A DNA stretch of 64,000 bases from Bimastos eiseni. Its lineage: Eukaryota > Annelida > Clitellata > Crassiclitellata > Lumbricidae. This document shows, piece after piece, positions 47,010 to 59,334 of the stretch (the stretch's first letter is position 1; each line of letters begins with the position of its first letter). Both the position numbers and the translations under genes were made by a program. The notes beneath the pieces were generated by a model. That model ran no database searches. It worked only from the letters and a program-made list of their open reading frames with translations, and was not told the origin of the DNA. Location of the stretch: NCBI GenBank assembly GCA_959347315.1, contig OY365806.1:24535855-24599854 (forward strand). The letters run 5' to 3'.

Positions 47010-48779
47010 GCCCTACAGATACAATAAGCTTTGCGAGGATAATATATGTATCGACTCGACACATGCATGTATATTATCCTCTCAAAGTTCCTCACGCCGT
47101 CGAGTAAATTTCTATGCGACCGTTCAAAAGTCTCCATTCTAAGACGATTCTGAATCTTGTTCGACTTCAAAGGTATAATTATAGCCTTAACTTCACCTAC
47201 GGGGAGGGCCTGGGAAAAGAAATGAAACGGCTATGTAAGAGTTCTAAGCATATAAATGTAATAAAATGTAAATTAGAAAAGGACATACATACATACTTAC
47301 ATACATACGTACATAAATATATACATACATACATACATAAATACATGTATTTGCAGACAGGCGTAGCATACCCAAATCGTATTCTATCTCACACTCTTCT
47401 CCATTATAATCGATGTGAAACTGCTTTGGTTTTCGTGTGCATTTTTCAGCTGCTTTGACTTTAACAACAACGAAGCAGTGGCCAATGGTTAGATCTTTAA
47501 GAAGTAGCTTGGCGCTCATCTGTCAGACGCATACCTCAAGAGAAGGCAACAGACTAAGCAAGCACATTGCTTCAACCACGTTTTCCCAAGCACCAAAAAC
47601 CGGACATCGAGAAATTGTCAGTTCGTCTGCTTGGCAACTTGCCATACAATGTAAATATGTCATACGGAGGTCATTGCGTTTTAGTTATATTTCGCTTTCC
47701 GTTGTTCTTGTTGATACGCCTTGAGACATGCCAGAGATGTCATCCAAGTTATCGTAAGCAGGATCGCTTAAAGAATCTATAAGAGCAACTGTTGGATGAT
47801 ATAATTATGTTCTTGATGCATATAACACGATAGTGACAATACGAGTTAAAATTGTGAAGTCCAGAAGCTAAGAACATTTAGTCGCTAATACTTTCATACC
47901 TTTGACTATCCTGTTTATTTCTTCTTTGCATCATCGTCGTCGTTGTCGTCATCTTCTCTTACTCGGGATTCTAAATGTTAATATCAGAAGCTTATTTTTT
48001 GCTAGGATGTCGGCCATAAGGAGATCAGAATTCCTACGAGACCAACGACGAACGTAGAACCCACTCTGTGCAGCGACGTCAAAGGGCAAGTTCTTCAAAA
48101 AATTGGTCAGAATCTAGCAATGCAGATCTCACAAAGAAGGATGAAGAGGTTGGTAAAAGTAACAAGATAGTTTGCAAACCAGAAAAAGGGTAAATATATC
48201 CATAGTTAGAAAAGCATAAAATTGCAGACAGTTGGAAAATTGTATTCGGAAGACGAGTGGAACCTCACTCATATAGCATGCCATGCAAAGGAAATTGCAT
48301 CCATGTCTAGGAATCCAGAAAATGGCAAACAGCCTGGATAAAACGCTGGAACGGTTAAATTCTGCTTTCAAAAGCGAAGAATGTAAAGGAGGATAACTTG
48401 CCTTGTAAAGATTACCAGACCTATACGGTAGCTCACAAAGCCAGAACAGAGTAGATAGAAAATAAAAAAGCTATGCCACGAATGAAACCCCGCTCTGCTA
48501 AACTGCAAAGATAATTTCGTTTAATTTCGTTATCCTTATTTTATAATCAGAATCACACAGGAAATATGATAGTTATCACAGGGTAACATGAAATTACGAC
48601 AGAAAATCAATCAGGGACGCACGTAGAAGTCTCTGCTGGCGTTGTTTCAGGTCCTCCCGATTATTCGTTAAAATATAATTTTTAGAAGACAATAGGTAAT
48701 TGGTTATGGGCATAACGATACAATAACATGCCTGAATGATACAAGATTGGTTTTATCTCCATTTAATGTCATTTCCTTT
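47010..48779. other. Spacer with a microsatellite
   Basis: Holds an ACAT-type microsatellite at 47283-47347. Short ORFs at 47.2-47.8 kb have no recognisable domain. The rest is AT-rich with nothing supported. Confidence 0.45.
47283..47347. repeat. (ACAT)n microsatellite
   Basis: Imperfect ACAT/ATAC tetranucleotide run of about 65 bp. Confidence 0.92.
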
Positions 48780-49815
48780 CGCAAAACCAGTTAGTAATTT
48801 AATCATGTTAAGTGTTTATAACACTTACGAGGGTCTCTAAGGAGGAGTGTGACGAAAATAGGTTGGTGCCTTCAGCAAAAGTGCAAAACGATGAAAACAT
48901 TGCAGGAGAGACATTTGGTAGGCCGTTTATGTATGGGATAAATAGATGAGGGTCCAAAATGGAGCATCGAGTGACGCCAGAGCATATTGGGTTTAATGGG
49001 GACTGTGTATTATTGCATACAGGGTGGGCCATTAAAAAGTAACCCCGTCGGGTTTTTGGCTAATATTTCGGCCAAAAGTGGAGATTAGTAAATTAAATTT
49101 TACAACTGCTAAGCTACTTCATATTTACATACAACGGCCAAATTTTACTAAAATATTTGAAACAGAACAAAAATTATATCACTTTTAATGAGTCTCACTG
49201 TTTTAAATGTTACATTCAAATTTGGCCATTATAAATTATGCAGGTATGAATTTCTGTTGCGCCTTTAAAATTTCATTTACTAATCTCTACTTTTGGCCGA
49301 AATATTAGCAAAGAGCTGAAGGGGTTACTTTTTAATGGCCCACCCTGTACAGTTGACAAGTTGCTGTCCATTTCCGTGTTAACTCTTAACCAATATTTCC
49401 GGGCACAGCGATTAAATTTTTTTCAAATTTCATTATTAAGATATTTTATGATTAATGGTGACGAAAGGTTTAGTTAGATCCAGGAAGACACCAAAAGAGT
49501 TCTCAATGTTATGCATATATGCATAGCTTCAGGTATTTTATCATGCAATATGAGGAGAGGCATGAAAGTTGAGTGTCCAGATGGAAACCCACGTCGGGGA
49601 AAGAAGAGGATGTTTCAATTTAGCAGGGTAGGCCTAAGTGGTCATACACTGCTATCTCAAAGATCTTAGGGAATGCTCGCAAGATTGAAATTCGCCTGTA
49701 GTTCGAAGGTGAGTTCTTGACCATCTAAAAAAATTGGGATTACTTTAGCTATACTTTCAGGGCTGAAAGGTCTATCGAAGTTGAATGAGCCATTGCTCTA
49801 CCATGATTTTGCTGG
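48780..49815 (-). pseudogene. LINE reverse transcriptase remnant, split by a MITE
   Basis: Reading the minus strand downward from about 49,815 gives NYRRISILRAFPKIFEIAVY (the YRPIS block) and then GVFLDLTKPFVTINHKI (motif A region) near 49,460. After the MITE at 49020-49347 come SILDPHLFIPYINGLPNV and FAEGTNLFSSHSSLETL (decayed YADD box). Order and spacing fit one non-LTR retrotransposon. Multiple stops and loss of the catalytic Asp pair make it inactive. Confidence 0.8.
49020..49347. mobile_element. Mariner-type MITE with about 75-bp terminal inverted repeats
   Basis: The left end CAGGGTGGGCCATTAAAAAG and right end CTTTTTAATGGCCCACCCTG are perfect complements, and the inversion continues, imperfectly, for about 75 bp (GGCTAATATTTCGGCCAAAA against its complement). 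It is flanked by TA on both sides (49018-49019, 49348-49349), the Tc1/mariner target duplication. The 328-bp element is noncoding and lies inside the LINE remnant. Confidence 0.9.
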
Positions 49816-50519
49816 GTGTGAACTGAAGATTGAGATTGAAGGTCAATCATCTATGCCCCTCTGGATGGACAGGATTTTAGGTAATACAAGTTGCTTATAA
49901 ATGATTAGTGTAATTCATTGGCGCTTTGCGAAGGATTCTAGATTGGGTGTGTTCATGTAATTTTCAGGTGGTACAGAGGAGACACGAAGTTTTCTAGCTA
50001 GTTTATGACATATTGTAGCTTCCATCACCACTTCGCCATCTAACGAACTTGGGGTGCGGTGGGTCTTCAGCAGGAACGTGCCCGTGGCGAATGTAGTCTG
50101 GGAATGGAACCCTACTGGCTGATCGGTCTTCCACCCTGGCCATGGTCTGTAGATCACGTTTGTTCAGTGATCAAATCACGCGCGCTTTGGATCCTAAACT
50201 GTCGCTTCCTCTAGGTAGTGTTCCTCAATGCGATGCAATAATTTCTCTTCGCGTAGATCTCTATTATTCCATTGTTCAAGTCGTCCTTTATTCTTCTGGC
50301 CCATTTCTTCTTCCAATCGAACATAATGTAAAGATTCCAATGAATCGCTAATTTCTCTATAAACCTTTTCCTAAGCGTCCCCTTCATTACATTGCGCCAG
50401 CACGGCCGCACTATTTCTGGTGCCAGCTGTCGCGTCCGCCGCTACTAACAGAGGGGTGTTCGGCAGGCAGGATAAAATTACACCATGTAACTTTGTATTT
50501 TTAAACTAATTAACTAACG
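49816..50519. other. Possible upstream LINE sequence
   Basis: Minus-strand ORFs at 49915-50157 and 50211-50411 have coding-like composition and could belong to the linker of a decayed LINE. I see no diagnostic motif. Confidence 0.25.
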
Positions 50520-50860
50520 TTGACCGGCACCTTACATCTAAGCTCTGGAGACATTGAGTAGATGGATCTTGTATTTGTTTTTGAACATTTTGATAGTCCT
50601 GGATGAGTGTATGATGGTATATCTATTGGAGTCATATTCCAAGTGATGAGGAAAGATTATCTTATTATGGCGAATCCCATAGCATTTGTGCGACAAAAAG
50701 AGGTCTGTGACTATGAGTGGAGCAAATCTGATGAGGATTTTTGGATGAGGTTTGTATGAAAAGGTTATCAAAACACGATGGCAGCAAATTATTATCGAAT
50801 TCATGCATAAATTCATTAAGCTGGAGAGCATTTATTTGAGAGACATTTTAACAACGTTAA
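50520..50860 (-). pseudogene. LINE ORF2 C-terminal fragment
   Basis: The minus strand reads LNEFMHEFDNNLLPSCFDNL, followed after a frame change by YTIIHSSRTIKMFKNKYKIH. This matches the style of the C-terminal end of many non-LTR polyproteins (LLP..F..LF ... FK...K..L). It lies upstream of the RT remnant on the same strand, so it is a different copy. Confidence 0.6.
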
Positions 50861-52930
50861 GCTATTGTTAGGAGACGTAGCCTACGTTCACTGGCATGAA
50901 ATCCTAATATTATATGTAAATCCCCTTTTTTCAAGGTTGTATTCTTGGTAGTCTAGAGTTGTAGCTTGAATCCCATATATATATATATATATATATATAT
51001 GTTTTCATCAGCAGGGTTCTATATAAATTTAATGTATAATTATGATTTAGCTTTGCATGCTTTGCTGAGGCCAAGAGTGAGCCAGAAAATTTGTTTAATG
51101 AATTTATGTCTGCTGACTACTTAAAGGTTTTTGGAGATGACTTCTTGTAAGCTTTTTTATAGTCCTGTACAAAGCAATTGTAGGTTTTATTTGCAGTTTT
51201 TGCACAACCCTCCGATGTCGTCGACCAATATAGTCTCAGAAAGAAACGTAGTCGCAAGGCAGAGTTTCGTTTGCTCTTGATTAGTCTGTTTATTTGTAGT
51301 TTCAAGGGAGTGGTCAAAGTAAGCTAGGATATGGAGACTGTCCCATAATTTATGTCTCAAAGAAGGCTCTTGGAACCAGTAAGTTTGCGTCATGTACAGT
51401 AGCAAAGCTGTTATCAGTTAAGCAAGATGACAGATAAGTTATTCGAGTAGGTTTGATAATTACAGGCAGGAGTTGGTGGGCCATCATGCCATTCATTGGT
51501 ATGTTTAGAGGCTTTAATTTTTAACACGTCAATTTTGAATTCACGTGTTAGAATATGATTCTTTGATTTTTTGCAATAATGTTTCGTAGGGCATCAAACT
51601 CAGTTGAAAGTCTATGTATGTCGATACACAACTCCCAAAATGGTCAACCATTCCCGTGAGGCAAACGTATGAACTGGTCTTCACAAGTTTGGATGAATAT
51701 GTGTAGAGTGGGGTTCGTTACGTGTTCAAAGTTTATTTTTATTATAAGGAACCCAAACCCGCTACTAGGGTAGTTCATCAGTGAATTTGTCTGCTCTTTT
51801 AATGTCTAATCGCAATAAATTGCTGCATTAGCATCTAAAATTTAGTATCTGATACTAAAAGACTGAATACAGTTTTAAAAAGTGAGTCTTCATTTGCCGC
51901 CATGACTTTGAAAATGTCGTTAGGATCTATGTTGAAACTGGTACGGATAATGCAACTAATTCACAAATTTAGTTTACAAAGTAGTTTATAGCTTCAATAA
52001 TTTCTATTAAGACCGCAGAAATTACTAAATATAGCTTAATTTTCATCTATGAACTCACAATAACTATAACGGATTGAAAATTTTACATAGGCCTATGCAG
52101 TGTAACTAGAGGAAAGCCTAAATGTTATGCAAAATGTCTCAATTGATGCTTGATCATAATTTTTATTTATTACTGTTTATGATCCAATTTAATTTGGACT
52201 GCACATTTGTAATTAGCATGAGATTTATTAACTTTTCCAATCAGTTTAGCCAAAGTGTGGAATTTATTTTCTAGATAGAAGCCTATTTATATATTCACAT
52301 AATAAGATTTAAAATTCGCGCTTAAATAGTTGCAACGTTTTTAAGTTAGTCTAGTAAGTTGGTAAAGAGTTCTAGTAGTAGTGGCAGTTTAGTCTCGTCC
52401 GCCACCACGTCGCCATCTTGGATCTCAAACGGGCGTTTCGTCCATATGGTGTTCTTAATGCGAAGAGGGTTGGGCTCCCTCATCGATAATTACCAAGTGG
52501 CTATGACATTCATCAATGGCTTCCGTTGGTTTCGCAGCGACTCGATGTAGAGCGACTGGGTCATTTCCCGACAAACTATTTTCCGCCAAACTATTTTCCT
52601 CTAAAATGTCTCTCGCCAGTCTAACTTCGGGCTGGGAAAACAATGGGCCGCACATTATTACCTCATGGGTTTCTCCCTCCAATGTTTTCCCGCGTTAGGC
52701 TCAATGATGCAGTATCTGAATAACAACTCACTAGAGTCACTACTCTACTCAACTATTGAACTCTCGACTAGTCAACCCCATTCCAACCATATTTTAGCGC
52801 CTGAATTCTGCCGCAAATAAGCCATGGAGTTCATAAACTCCTTTTCTGGAGGCAGTCTTCCCAGAAACAAAAGACGAGCCACAATCTCAGCTGCAAATGC
52901 CCAGGTCTTAAAACTGCAGACTTGTGGTAT
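50861..52930. other. AT-rich spacer, little recognised
   Basis: Contains an AT microsatellite at about 50976-51000. Minus-strand ORFs at 51.1-51.4 and 52.46-52.68 kb have no recognised domain. A YY1-like CGCCATCTTGG occurs near 52410. Nothing else supported. Confidence 0.4.
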
Positions 52931-52934
52931 TCGA

Positions 52935-53190
52935 CATGGCTTTACTGGAATTCGCTTGCCCTTGGATTCTGCTAAAAAAATCTCTTACTTCAGCCTCGGT
53001 CCTTTCGACCGTATCTGTGAGAAGGTGTTTCACCTCAGGAATTCTAGCAACTTCCTGCAAGATGACTATAGTATTAGAGGAATTGCCTCTCTACGCTGAT
53101 AAACTCTGAATTCTTGTATATCTTGCATATTTATATCCAGCCTGCCTTTAGCTTCCATAAACTTGAGGAGTAGCTTTATCAGCCCCAGAT
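52935..53190 (-). other. Possible coding remnant, unrecognised
   Basis: On the minus strand, GLIKLLLKFMEAKGRLDIN and then, after one frame change, LQEVARIPEVKHLLTDTVER and EAEVRDFFSRIQGQ read like protein sequence. Adjacent frames have many stops. It may be an exon or transposon remnant. No family identified. Confidence 0.25.
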
Positions 53191-53232
53191 CTCTTTTCTG
53201 GGGGCTGGAACAGTCCTTTCCTTTCCTCCGAA

Positions 53233-53365
53233 CAGGCCCACCGAGAGGGGCAGGGGTAATTGCTCAGGGGCCCGGTGGTGATTGGGGACCGGGACCGGCC
53301 CGCAATGAACTTATGAAATATAAAATACCCAATTTTTATACAATTGTATGATTTATATCTTTTTA
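53233..53365 (+). mobile_element. Dispersed GC-rich repeat with hAT-like terminus, copy 2
   Basis: It starts CAGGCCCACCGAGAGGGG, then GGGGCCCGGTGGTGATTGGG and GAACTTATGAAATATAAAAT, collinear with the copy at 24801-24952 and in the same orientation. A short decayed ORF downstream (ATG at 53573, reading KHTSEVLKRGEKVTHSKRQN) could be a transposase start, but this is weak. Confidence 0.65.
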
Positions 53366-54044
53366 AATGTAGTATCACTGACACTTAACTACAATCAGTT
53401 CAAACTCCAACCTTCTAAATATTACCTTTCTTATCATTTTTTGCTTTGGAACGCGACAACTTTCGTCTTAAAAAAACGAACTCTCTTCTGCTAAATTTTG
53501 CGTTGTGCGCTTATATATTCCGAGCTACATGTGTATAAAGTAAATAAATTTAATGTGATTTTGTTTATAACGATGGAATATAAGCACACATCTGAAGTAC
53601 TTAAACGAGGAGAAAAGGTAACTCATTCGAAACGGCAAAACTCGATAGTCGCACATTAATTCAATTTGAAATTTCAGAGAAGACAAATCAGAGCCTCAAT
53701 CACTTTTACCTTGGTTGATTCTAAGGAATTAAGCACACATGAACATAGCCGAATGGACGAAAATGAAGTTAGTGGTCGCATCATAGCCTAATTCCAAAAA
53801 GATGACAGTATGAATAACATCGATGAATATTCTGAAATTATGGAGACTGTAGAAAGGCCTGGATTTGATGTTAGCACTCTAGTTCTGGGCTGGAAACATA
53901 CACAGACGAAAGAAACCGTAAGCCAATACGAAACGGTTCTCATCTAGACATACGGACTATTTTCCTTGCGACGGAAAGAGATCATTTCCAAGGATTCTAC
54001 TTTATTTTTGGGTTTTTAAAGCGCCTCGCACAGTACAACCTAAT
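53366..54044. other. AT-rich stretch with decayed ORF pieces
   Basis: Open segments at 53573-53660 and 53755-53950 on the + strand are separated by stops. They could be remains of the transposon that begins at 53233. No conserved motif is visible. Confidence 0.3.
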
Positions 54045-54356
54045 CAGAGGCGGTTATTGATTATCTTTAAGATAACCATAAAAATGGAGAAGTTTTAAAT
54101 GTAAAAAGTAAATGATATCCAGCCAATGGACTAAAGAAGAAATGTTGAATTATTATTGTGTTATACTGAAATTAAAGTTAAAACTAATACACTAAGTTAG
54201 TACTATTTATTTATTTTTTTCATTTTTTGTATAGACGGTTTCTTTTCCTACGAAAATGTTTGTTTAATTTGTAACTTTCAATATGCAATTTCAATTTTGG
54301 GAAGGGCGGTATAGAAATCTTGACCTAGGGGCGGTAAATTGTTAAATCCGTTTCTG
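54045..54356. mobile_element. Decayed hAT-like element
   Basis: It starts CAGAGGCGG (54045-54053) and ends AAATCCGTTTCTG (to 54356), which is the CCGCCTCTG complement with two changes. The right part AGGGGCGGTAAATTGTTAAA is typical of hAT right ends. The flanks do not show a clear target duplication. Confidence 0.5.
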
Positions 54357-55169
54357 GTTAGTTGTACAATAAAGTACCAGCTCACGAGAAAAGCGACTGT
54401 CAAAAATAAATTTATTTCATAAATCGTCCAATGATACATGTTCTTTAGATTCCCGTTGCTGTTCTACCCAGTGGCTCGGAATTTCTCTTGGCGACCCTGC
54501 CTCCGAACAACCCACTCCAGAATTCATAGATGCTAAAGGTTCCTGTACTTAAGTTACTACATCTACAGAATCAAATCATTCGCACTTAGCTCGGGGATAT
54601 CAATGAATATCTTAATGACTTCACAGAACGCTTTAGAAGCCGGTATTTCGCCCTCAGAAACTGTTGGTGGTCGAAGCGTCTCGTCGTACGTTCAATTCAC
54701 ATAAGTCTCCTTGGGGTCAAATTTTAGCTCGTCTTCCTTAAGCTCAGGTAGAGACGAAGATTCGGAAGGCTCCACCTACTTACCGAATACGTTCGTATTC
54801 CTCAACCTTTTTTGATGAAGATATACAATCTCACGCAATATATGTATCTTTCCCTACAATAGAACATTAGTTAAACAATTAAACTGTCCGCAAATAATTT
54901 TTAAATTGCACCTGTTTTACAATTATCCGTTTAGGACGTATCTGGACCTATTCTAGAACATTTTCCTCTTCATTTGAGATCCCATCGGATTTTAAATCCG
55001 ACATAAATATATGGCTGTCTGAGGTAGGTTTCGCAATTGCTGCCGTTACCTTCTTCGATTTATTTACGTGGACAATTTTGACTTGATCCAGTCGGCATCG
55101 TCGCTTAAAGACGTGCGTGACGGTTCCATGACTTTCTGAATTACTTCAAATCTCACGCTAACAACCCTT
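54357..55169. other. No recognised feature
   Basis: AT-rich, many stops in all frames, no repeat noticed. Confidence 0.45.
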
Positions 55170-55610
55170 AGTATAATTCCTATCTCCAGGCTTTTAAATC
55201 TTTCCGTCGTTACCTCGAGCGCACTTAGAAACGAATTCGTGATGCCCAAGTGCTTTCTGCCCCTAAAATCGGCCACAAATAAATACCACCACCTTCTTAC
55301 TACTGCTAAAAAGAGATTCTATTCCTCGTTGGTTCAAGCCCGATCCTCCAATCCTCGTCTTCTCTGGAAAACTATTAACCAACTTCTTCATCGAAACTCC
55401 TCCAGCCCACTTCCAAGCTCCCTTCCATCTTCTTCAATAGCTGAATCTTTCTGTTCTTTCTTTTCATGACTCTCCTCCTTCCCCACCTTTATCATCATTA
55501 TCCGTCTCCCAACCAACATCTGAGACAGAAAATATTCAATACGCTACAATCTCTTCCTAAAAAGCAGCGTGAACTCGACCCTATGCCCACTTCTTTACTG
55601 AAAGAGGTCC
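55170..55610 (+). pseudogene. LINE fragment: endonuclease-RT linker
   Basis: The sequence YHHLLTTAKKRFYSSLVQAR, then LLWKTINQLLHRN, a Ser/Pro-rich stretch, and LDPMPTSLLKEV matches the segment between endonuclease and reverse transcriptase of L2-type non-LTR elements. It has stops and frame changes near 55290, 55467 and 55555, and the match ends abruptly at about 55610. Confidence 0.75.
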
Positions 55611-55857
55611 GGGACAGGACTATTCGTTCGGTTAGCTTAGAAATGAATGACAGGTTGGAGACAGGACTGGATCCAGAGAAGAGCAGTGTCAGTGAAGCCG
55701 AACCAGGTAGTCAAGAGCAATGCGATAGTTTCTTAAGGAGTGGAGTGACAAATGAATGCTTGAAGAATAGGGGAAAGTTGCCAGTAGATAAACACGCATG
55801 AACTGCGCATCCATGCGTGTTCCTATCATTACCAAAATAATGAACCTCTCTCTCAAA

Positions 55858-57397
55858 ATAACTTATGGCACTCAGTGAATAAACTGAGAAAATGTCTGGG
55901 AGAAGCAGAACGGGGTCCTCATATCACGACGGAGACACTCAATTCCCACTACGCGACCATTTCGACTGAGTCAAGATACAATCGCACCACCTTTGAGATC
56001 CACAGCATATGCAAATGATGACATGGTCTTCTACACACTAGACCGACTGCGACCAAAAACAAAGGGTAACGATCGTCTCCCTGCTTGGTTCCTGGCTCCA
56101 GTCTGTTCTAAAGCTCTGACTCACTTGATCAATGGATCAATTCGATCATCGCATTTGCCCGACCAATGGAACATTGCAATCATACACCCTATAACAAAGC
56201 TATTAAATCCAATCTTACCATCAGATTATCGACCTCTATCTGTGGTTTCGGTACTTTCGCGGATGGTGGAAAGAATGATCGTCCACACTTATCTGTACCC
56301 AGCCTTCCTAGAACCAGCGCTTTGCTGAAGACCAATATGCTTTCCGACCGACCGGATCCACCACCGCAGCATTTATTGATCTCTTGTAACAGATTTCGAC
56401 CCTGTTGCTAACCAATGAATATGTCGTTGTAATATCTACGGATTATTCAAAAGCATTTGATACGGTCCGCCATTATTCCCTGATGAAGAAAGTGGGAACA
56501 ATTGATCTCCCAACCCACATGCATAATTGGATGGCTGATTACTATCATAACCGAGGTCACATTACAAAATATCATGTAAATGTATCGGGAGCCGCACGGA
56601 CTAACGCTAGCGTGGTTGAAGGATCATCCTTGCCCCTCCGCCCGTCATAGTGGAGTGGTGGGCTCTGGTTTACATCCATTGCACGAATATAACATCACGG
56701 CTAAATTTGCTGACGACTCTCATTCACTATTTGGATCTAGTCACATAGATAGGCCTACTGTAAAGCAGGAATTTGAGCATATAACATCTTGGGCGGCCAA
56801 CAATAACCTAAGATTGAACCAAAATAAACCCGAGAATTAATCATCTTTCGAAGAGACGTTAGCCACAACGCTTGTCCCCAGCAAATTATTTCAGGTGCAG
56901 AAAGAGTTAATTCTATACGTTTTCTTGGATTAATAATTGCTTCTGACTTAAGTATGACCAGCCACCTGGACGCGGTATTGTTGACCTGCGCATCGTCGAT
57001 GTTTGCACTAAGGGTTCTTCGATCGCATGGCTTACCGTTGTCCTCATTGCATCAAGTTGCCCAAATGCCAACCATTGCTTCTTTAATGCATGCCTCGACC
57101 TCATGGTTGGGATAAACGCAGGCACGAGATGGAGACCGGATTGAAGCGTTTGTAAGAAGGATGAAGAGGGGCGGATACCTACCACCTACTGCACCATTAG
57201 CAGCGACTATGGCTGATGAATTGGATAAATCGACTGTTTAAGGCCGTAACAACTGTTACCATTCATGCGCTATGAAAGCTCCTTCCACCTGCTTTGAATA
57301 GCAAGTACAATTTAAGAGGCAGACCGCACGGATTTGCCTAATCGACTAAAGATGATCGGAATTGTATGTCACGGCTACTTTACAAGAACATTTACTA
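55858..57397 (+). pseudogene. LINE reverse transcriptase remnant, nearly full RT domain
   Basis: Ordered blocks are LWHSVNKLRKCL, SDYRPLSVVSVLSRMVER, YAFRPTGSTTAA, DYSKAFDTVRHYSLM (motif A), KFADDSHSL (the catalytic Asp pair is kept), AANNNLRLNQNK, LRVLRSHGLPL, AFVRRMKRGGYLPP, and the C-terminal LLPPALNSKYNLRGRPHG ... LLYKNIY before TAA at about 57397. Frame changes near 56020, 56330, 56650 and 56840 and several stops inactivate it. It belongs to a different lineage from the copies at 45.9 and 55.2 kb. Confidence 0.88.
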
Positions 57398-58209
57398 ACA
57401 TGGATAGATACAGTGAACAGTAATAATGAGTGTGATGTAAGCCGCACAGCCGGGTCTGGATCAATATATAAATAATTATGCATATATGGTTATACTAGAT
57501 TGTGTGTAGTCTAGTCATCATCATCAAGAGGCCATCATCCAATACACAGTTGAACAATGACAGAGGAGCGCTCTGACGTACGCCACGGCCACATCTAATC
57601 CAGCCGATTCATCCACTCCATCTTTATAATGTTCGATGTGTTGGCATACGATTTTACCATTCTGTTTGGAAGGCCCTCGTGGAAGATGGCGGCTTTGTTT
57701 TTCGCTGCGGTGATTTCTTGGTTTTAGATGGATTTTAACGAGGTTTACCACTGGTTTTTCGTCAACTGTTAGGCAAGAGGCTCAGGAAGAGGCAGGCATG
57801 GCAATTATCTGATTTAGAACAAATATACCCGCTATTTTGGTCGTCGTTCTCAGGCGAAGGAATTTGGGTCGCCACCAACTGCAGACCAACTTTGACAGGC
57901 TTCTCAGTTAGCAGTTGTTCAATGCTACTCAGCGACGAGCGCCTCGCAGAAGCCTAGGAAGATTAGTAGGGTTTGTCGAGTGGATAGAAATTTGCACCAC
58001 AAAAATGACGCTGCATTGCCATGGACATCGGAGTAGGCCTTGTCCAGGCTACCACAAGTTGTCTTTAGAGGCTCATCTGGATTAGTTGATCAGGTATAGC
58101 CCTGGAACCCCGTGGACATGCTCGACGCTTCGGCGTCTGTCCTCGCTGCTCATCCACCCATCCATTGGACTTAATACTTCATCCTATACTTCAAAATTGG
58201 TCTCTAAGA
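57398..58209. other. No clear gene
   Basis: Downstream of the LINE stop. AAGATGGCGGC at about 57684-57694 is a YY1-type motif often found at LINE 5' ends. No repeat family is otherwise recognised. Confidence 0.4.
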
Positions 58210-58420
58210 CACATTCATGAAGCCGTCAGAGGTGCTAAACCCAAATGACCAAAAAGACATAAACAAAAAAATACAAAATAAAAATATAAAAAAGCCCAAA
58301 TGAAAACAAATTCTTGAAGCTGTCAGAGGCGGTGAGACCAAAAAACCTAAACAAGAAAAAAATAAATTAAAAAAATGGAATAAAACAACAATAAATAGAA
58401 AAAGTACTAAATAAAAATAA
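58210..58420. repeat. Two-copy, about 105-bp A-rich tandem repeat
   Basis: CATGAAGCCGTCAGAGGTG and CTTGAAGCTGTCAGAGGCG each lead into A-rich sequence with AACCAAA/ACCTAAACAA-type words. Confidence 0.6.
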
Positions 58421-58464
58421 TTTAAAAAAACAAAACAAAAATAAACCTAAAAATAAAAAAATAT

Positions 58465-58920
58465 TTATAATAATAATAGTGGCAATAATAATAATAATAA
58501 TAATACGAATAATAATAACAATAATGAAAATAATAATAATAGTTGTAATAATAATAATAATAATAGTTATGGTTATAATAATAGCATAACTAAAATTGAT
58601 AATTGTTTTAATAAAAAAAATATTAATAATAATGACAATAATAGGAAGAGTGATAATAATAATGATAAGAATAATAGTAATAATAAGAATAATAATATTA
58701 ATATAATAATAATGATGATGATGATTATAAAATAATAATAAAAACAATAGTAAGATATTAATAATGGTAATAATAATAATAATGATAATGATAATACTAC
58801 TAATAGTAATAATAATAATAGTAGCAATAATAAAATAATAATAAAAATAACAAAATAATAACAATAATAATAATAATAATAAAATAATAATATTATAAAT
58901 ATATATATATATAAAATAAA
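58465..58920. repeat. (AAT)n-rich microsatellite region
   Basis: About 450 bp of imperfect AAT/ATA trinucleotides. It produces meaningless poly-Ile/Leu ORFs on the minus strand. Confidence 0.92.
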
Positions 58921-59003
58921 TAATAATGAAATAAAGAAAATACAGAAAAAGAAAAACCAAAATACCAAAAATAATGAGTTATATTAAGAGTAATACCAAT
59001 ATC

Positions 59004-59320
59004 CGGACGTGCTTCGTCTTCCACTCGTCGAATTCGCAACCATGTTTGCGAGCGCAGTCACCAACGTCGCTCTACCCTATCGACGTAACTTGGCCCAGAG
59101 ACTCTGAACATCCATATCATCTGTCAGCCGTCGACGGAAATCCGTTGGTTGGTTCCACGCTTGTGGCTTGGACCCGTCACTGGCAACTCTTTCAGCTTAT
59201 TGTTCATTGTTTTGCTAACTGGTGTAAATTATCCGTATGAAATTACAGTTAACATCATATAGGCCTGCTCAGAGAGCGCTTCTGAGTAGGTATCTTGAAG
59301 GGGCGCTATAAAATGTTGGA
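59004..59320 (-). repeat. Inverted repeat arm, left
   Basis: Read on the minus strand it contains GAATTCGACGAGT, GGGTAGAGCGACG, GGTTGGTTCC-type words and CCGTCGACGGCTGACAGATG. It ends in the retroelement-tail motif CTTGAAGGGGCGCTATA in complement. It matches 60870-61208 in opposite orientation over its whole length, with many substitutions. Confidence 0.8.
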
Positions 59321-59334
59321 TTACAATACAGTAG

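Noticed and set aside
52405..52420. YY1-like CGCCATCTTGG as a promoter
   Set aside because: A single short motif with no gene start nearby.
58367..58968. Long poly-Ile/Leu ORFs on the minus strand
   Set aside because: Translation of an AAT-rich microsatellite; no biological protein.
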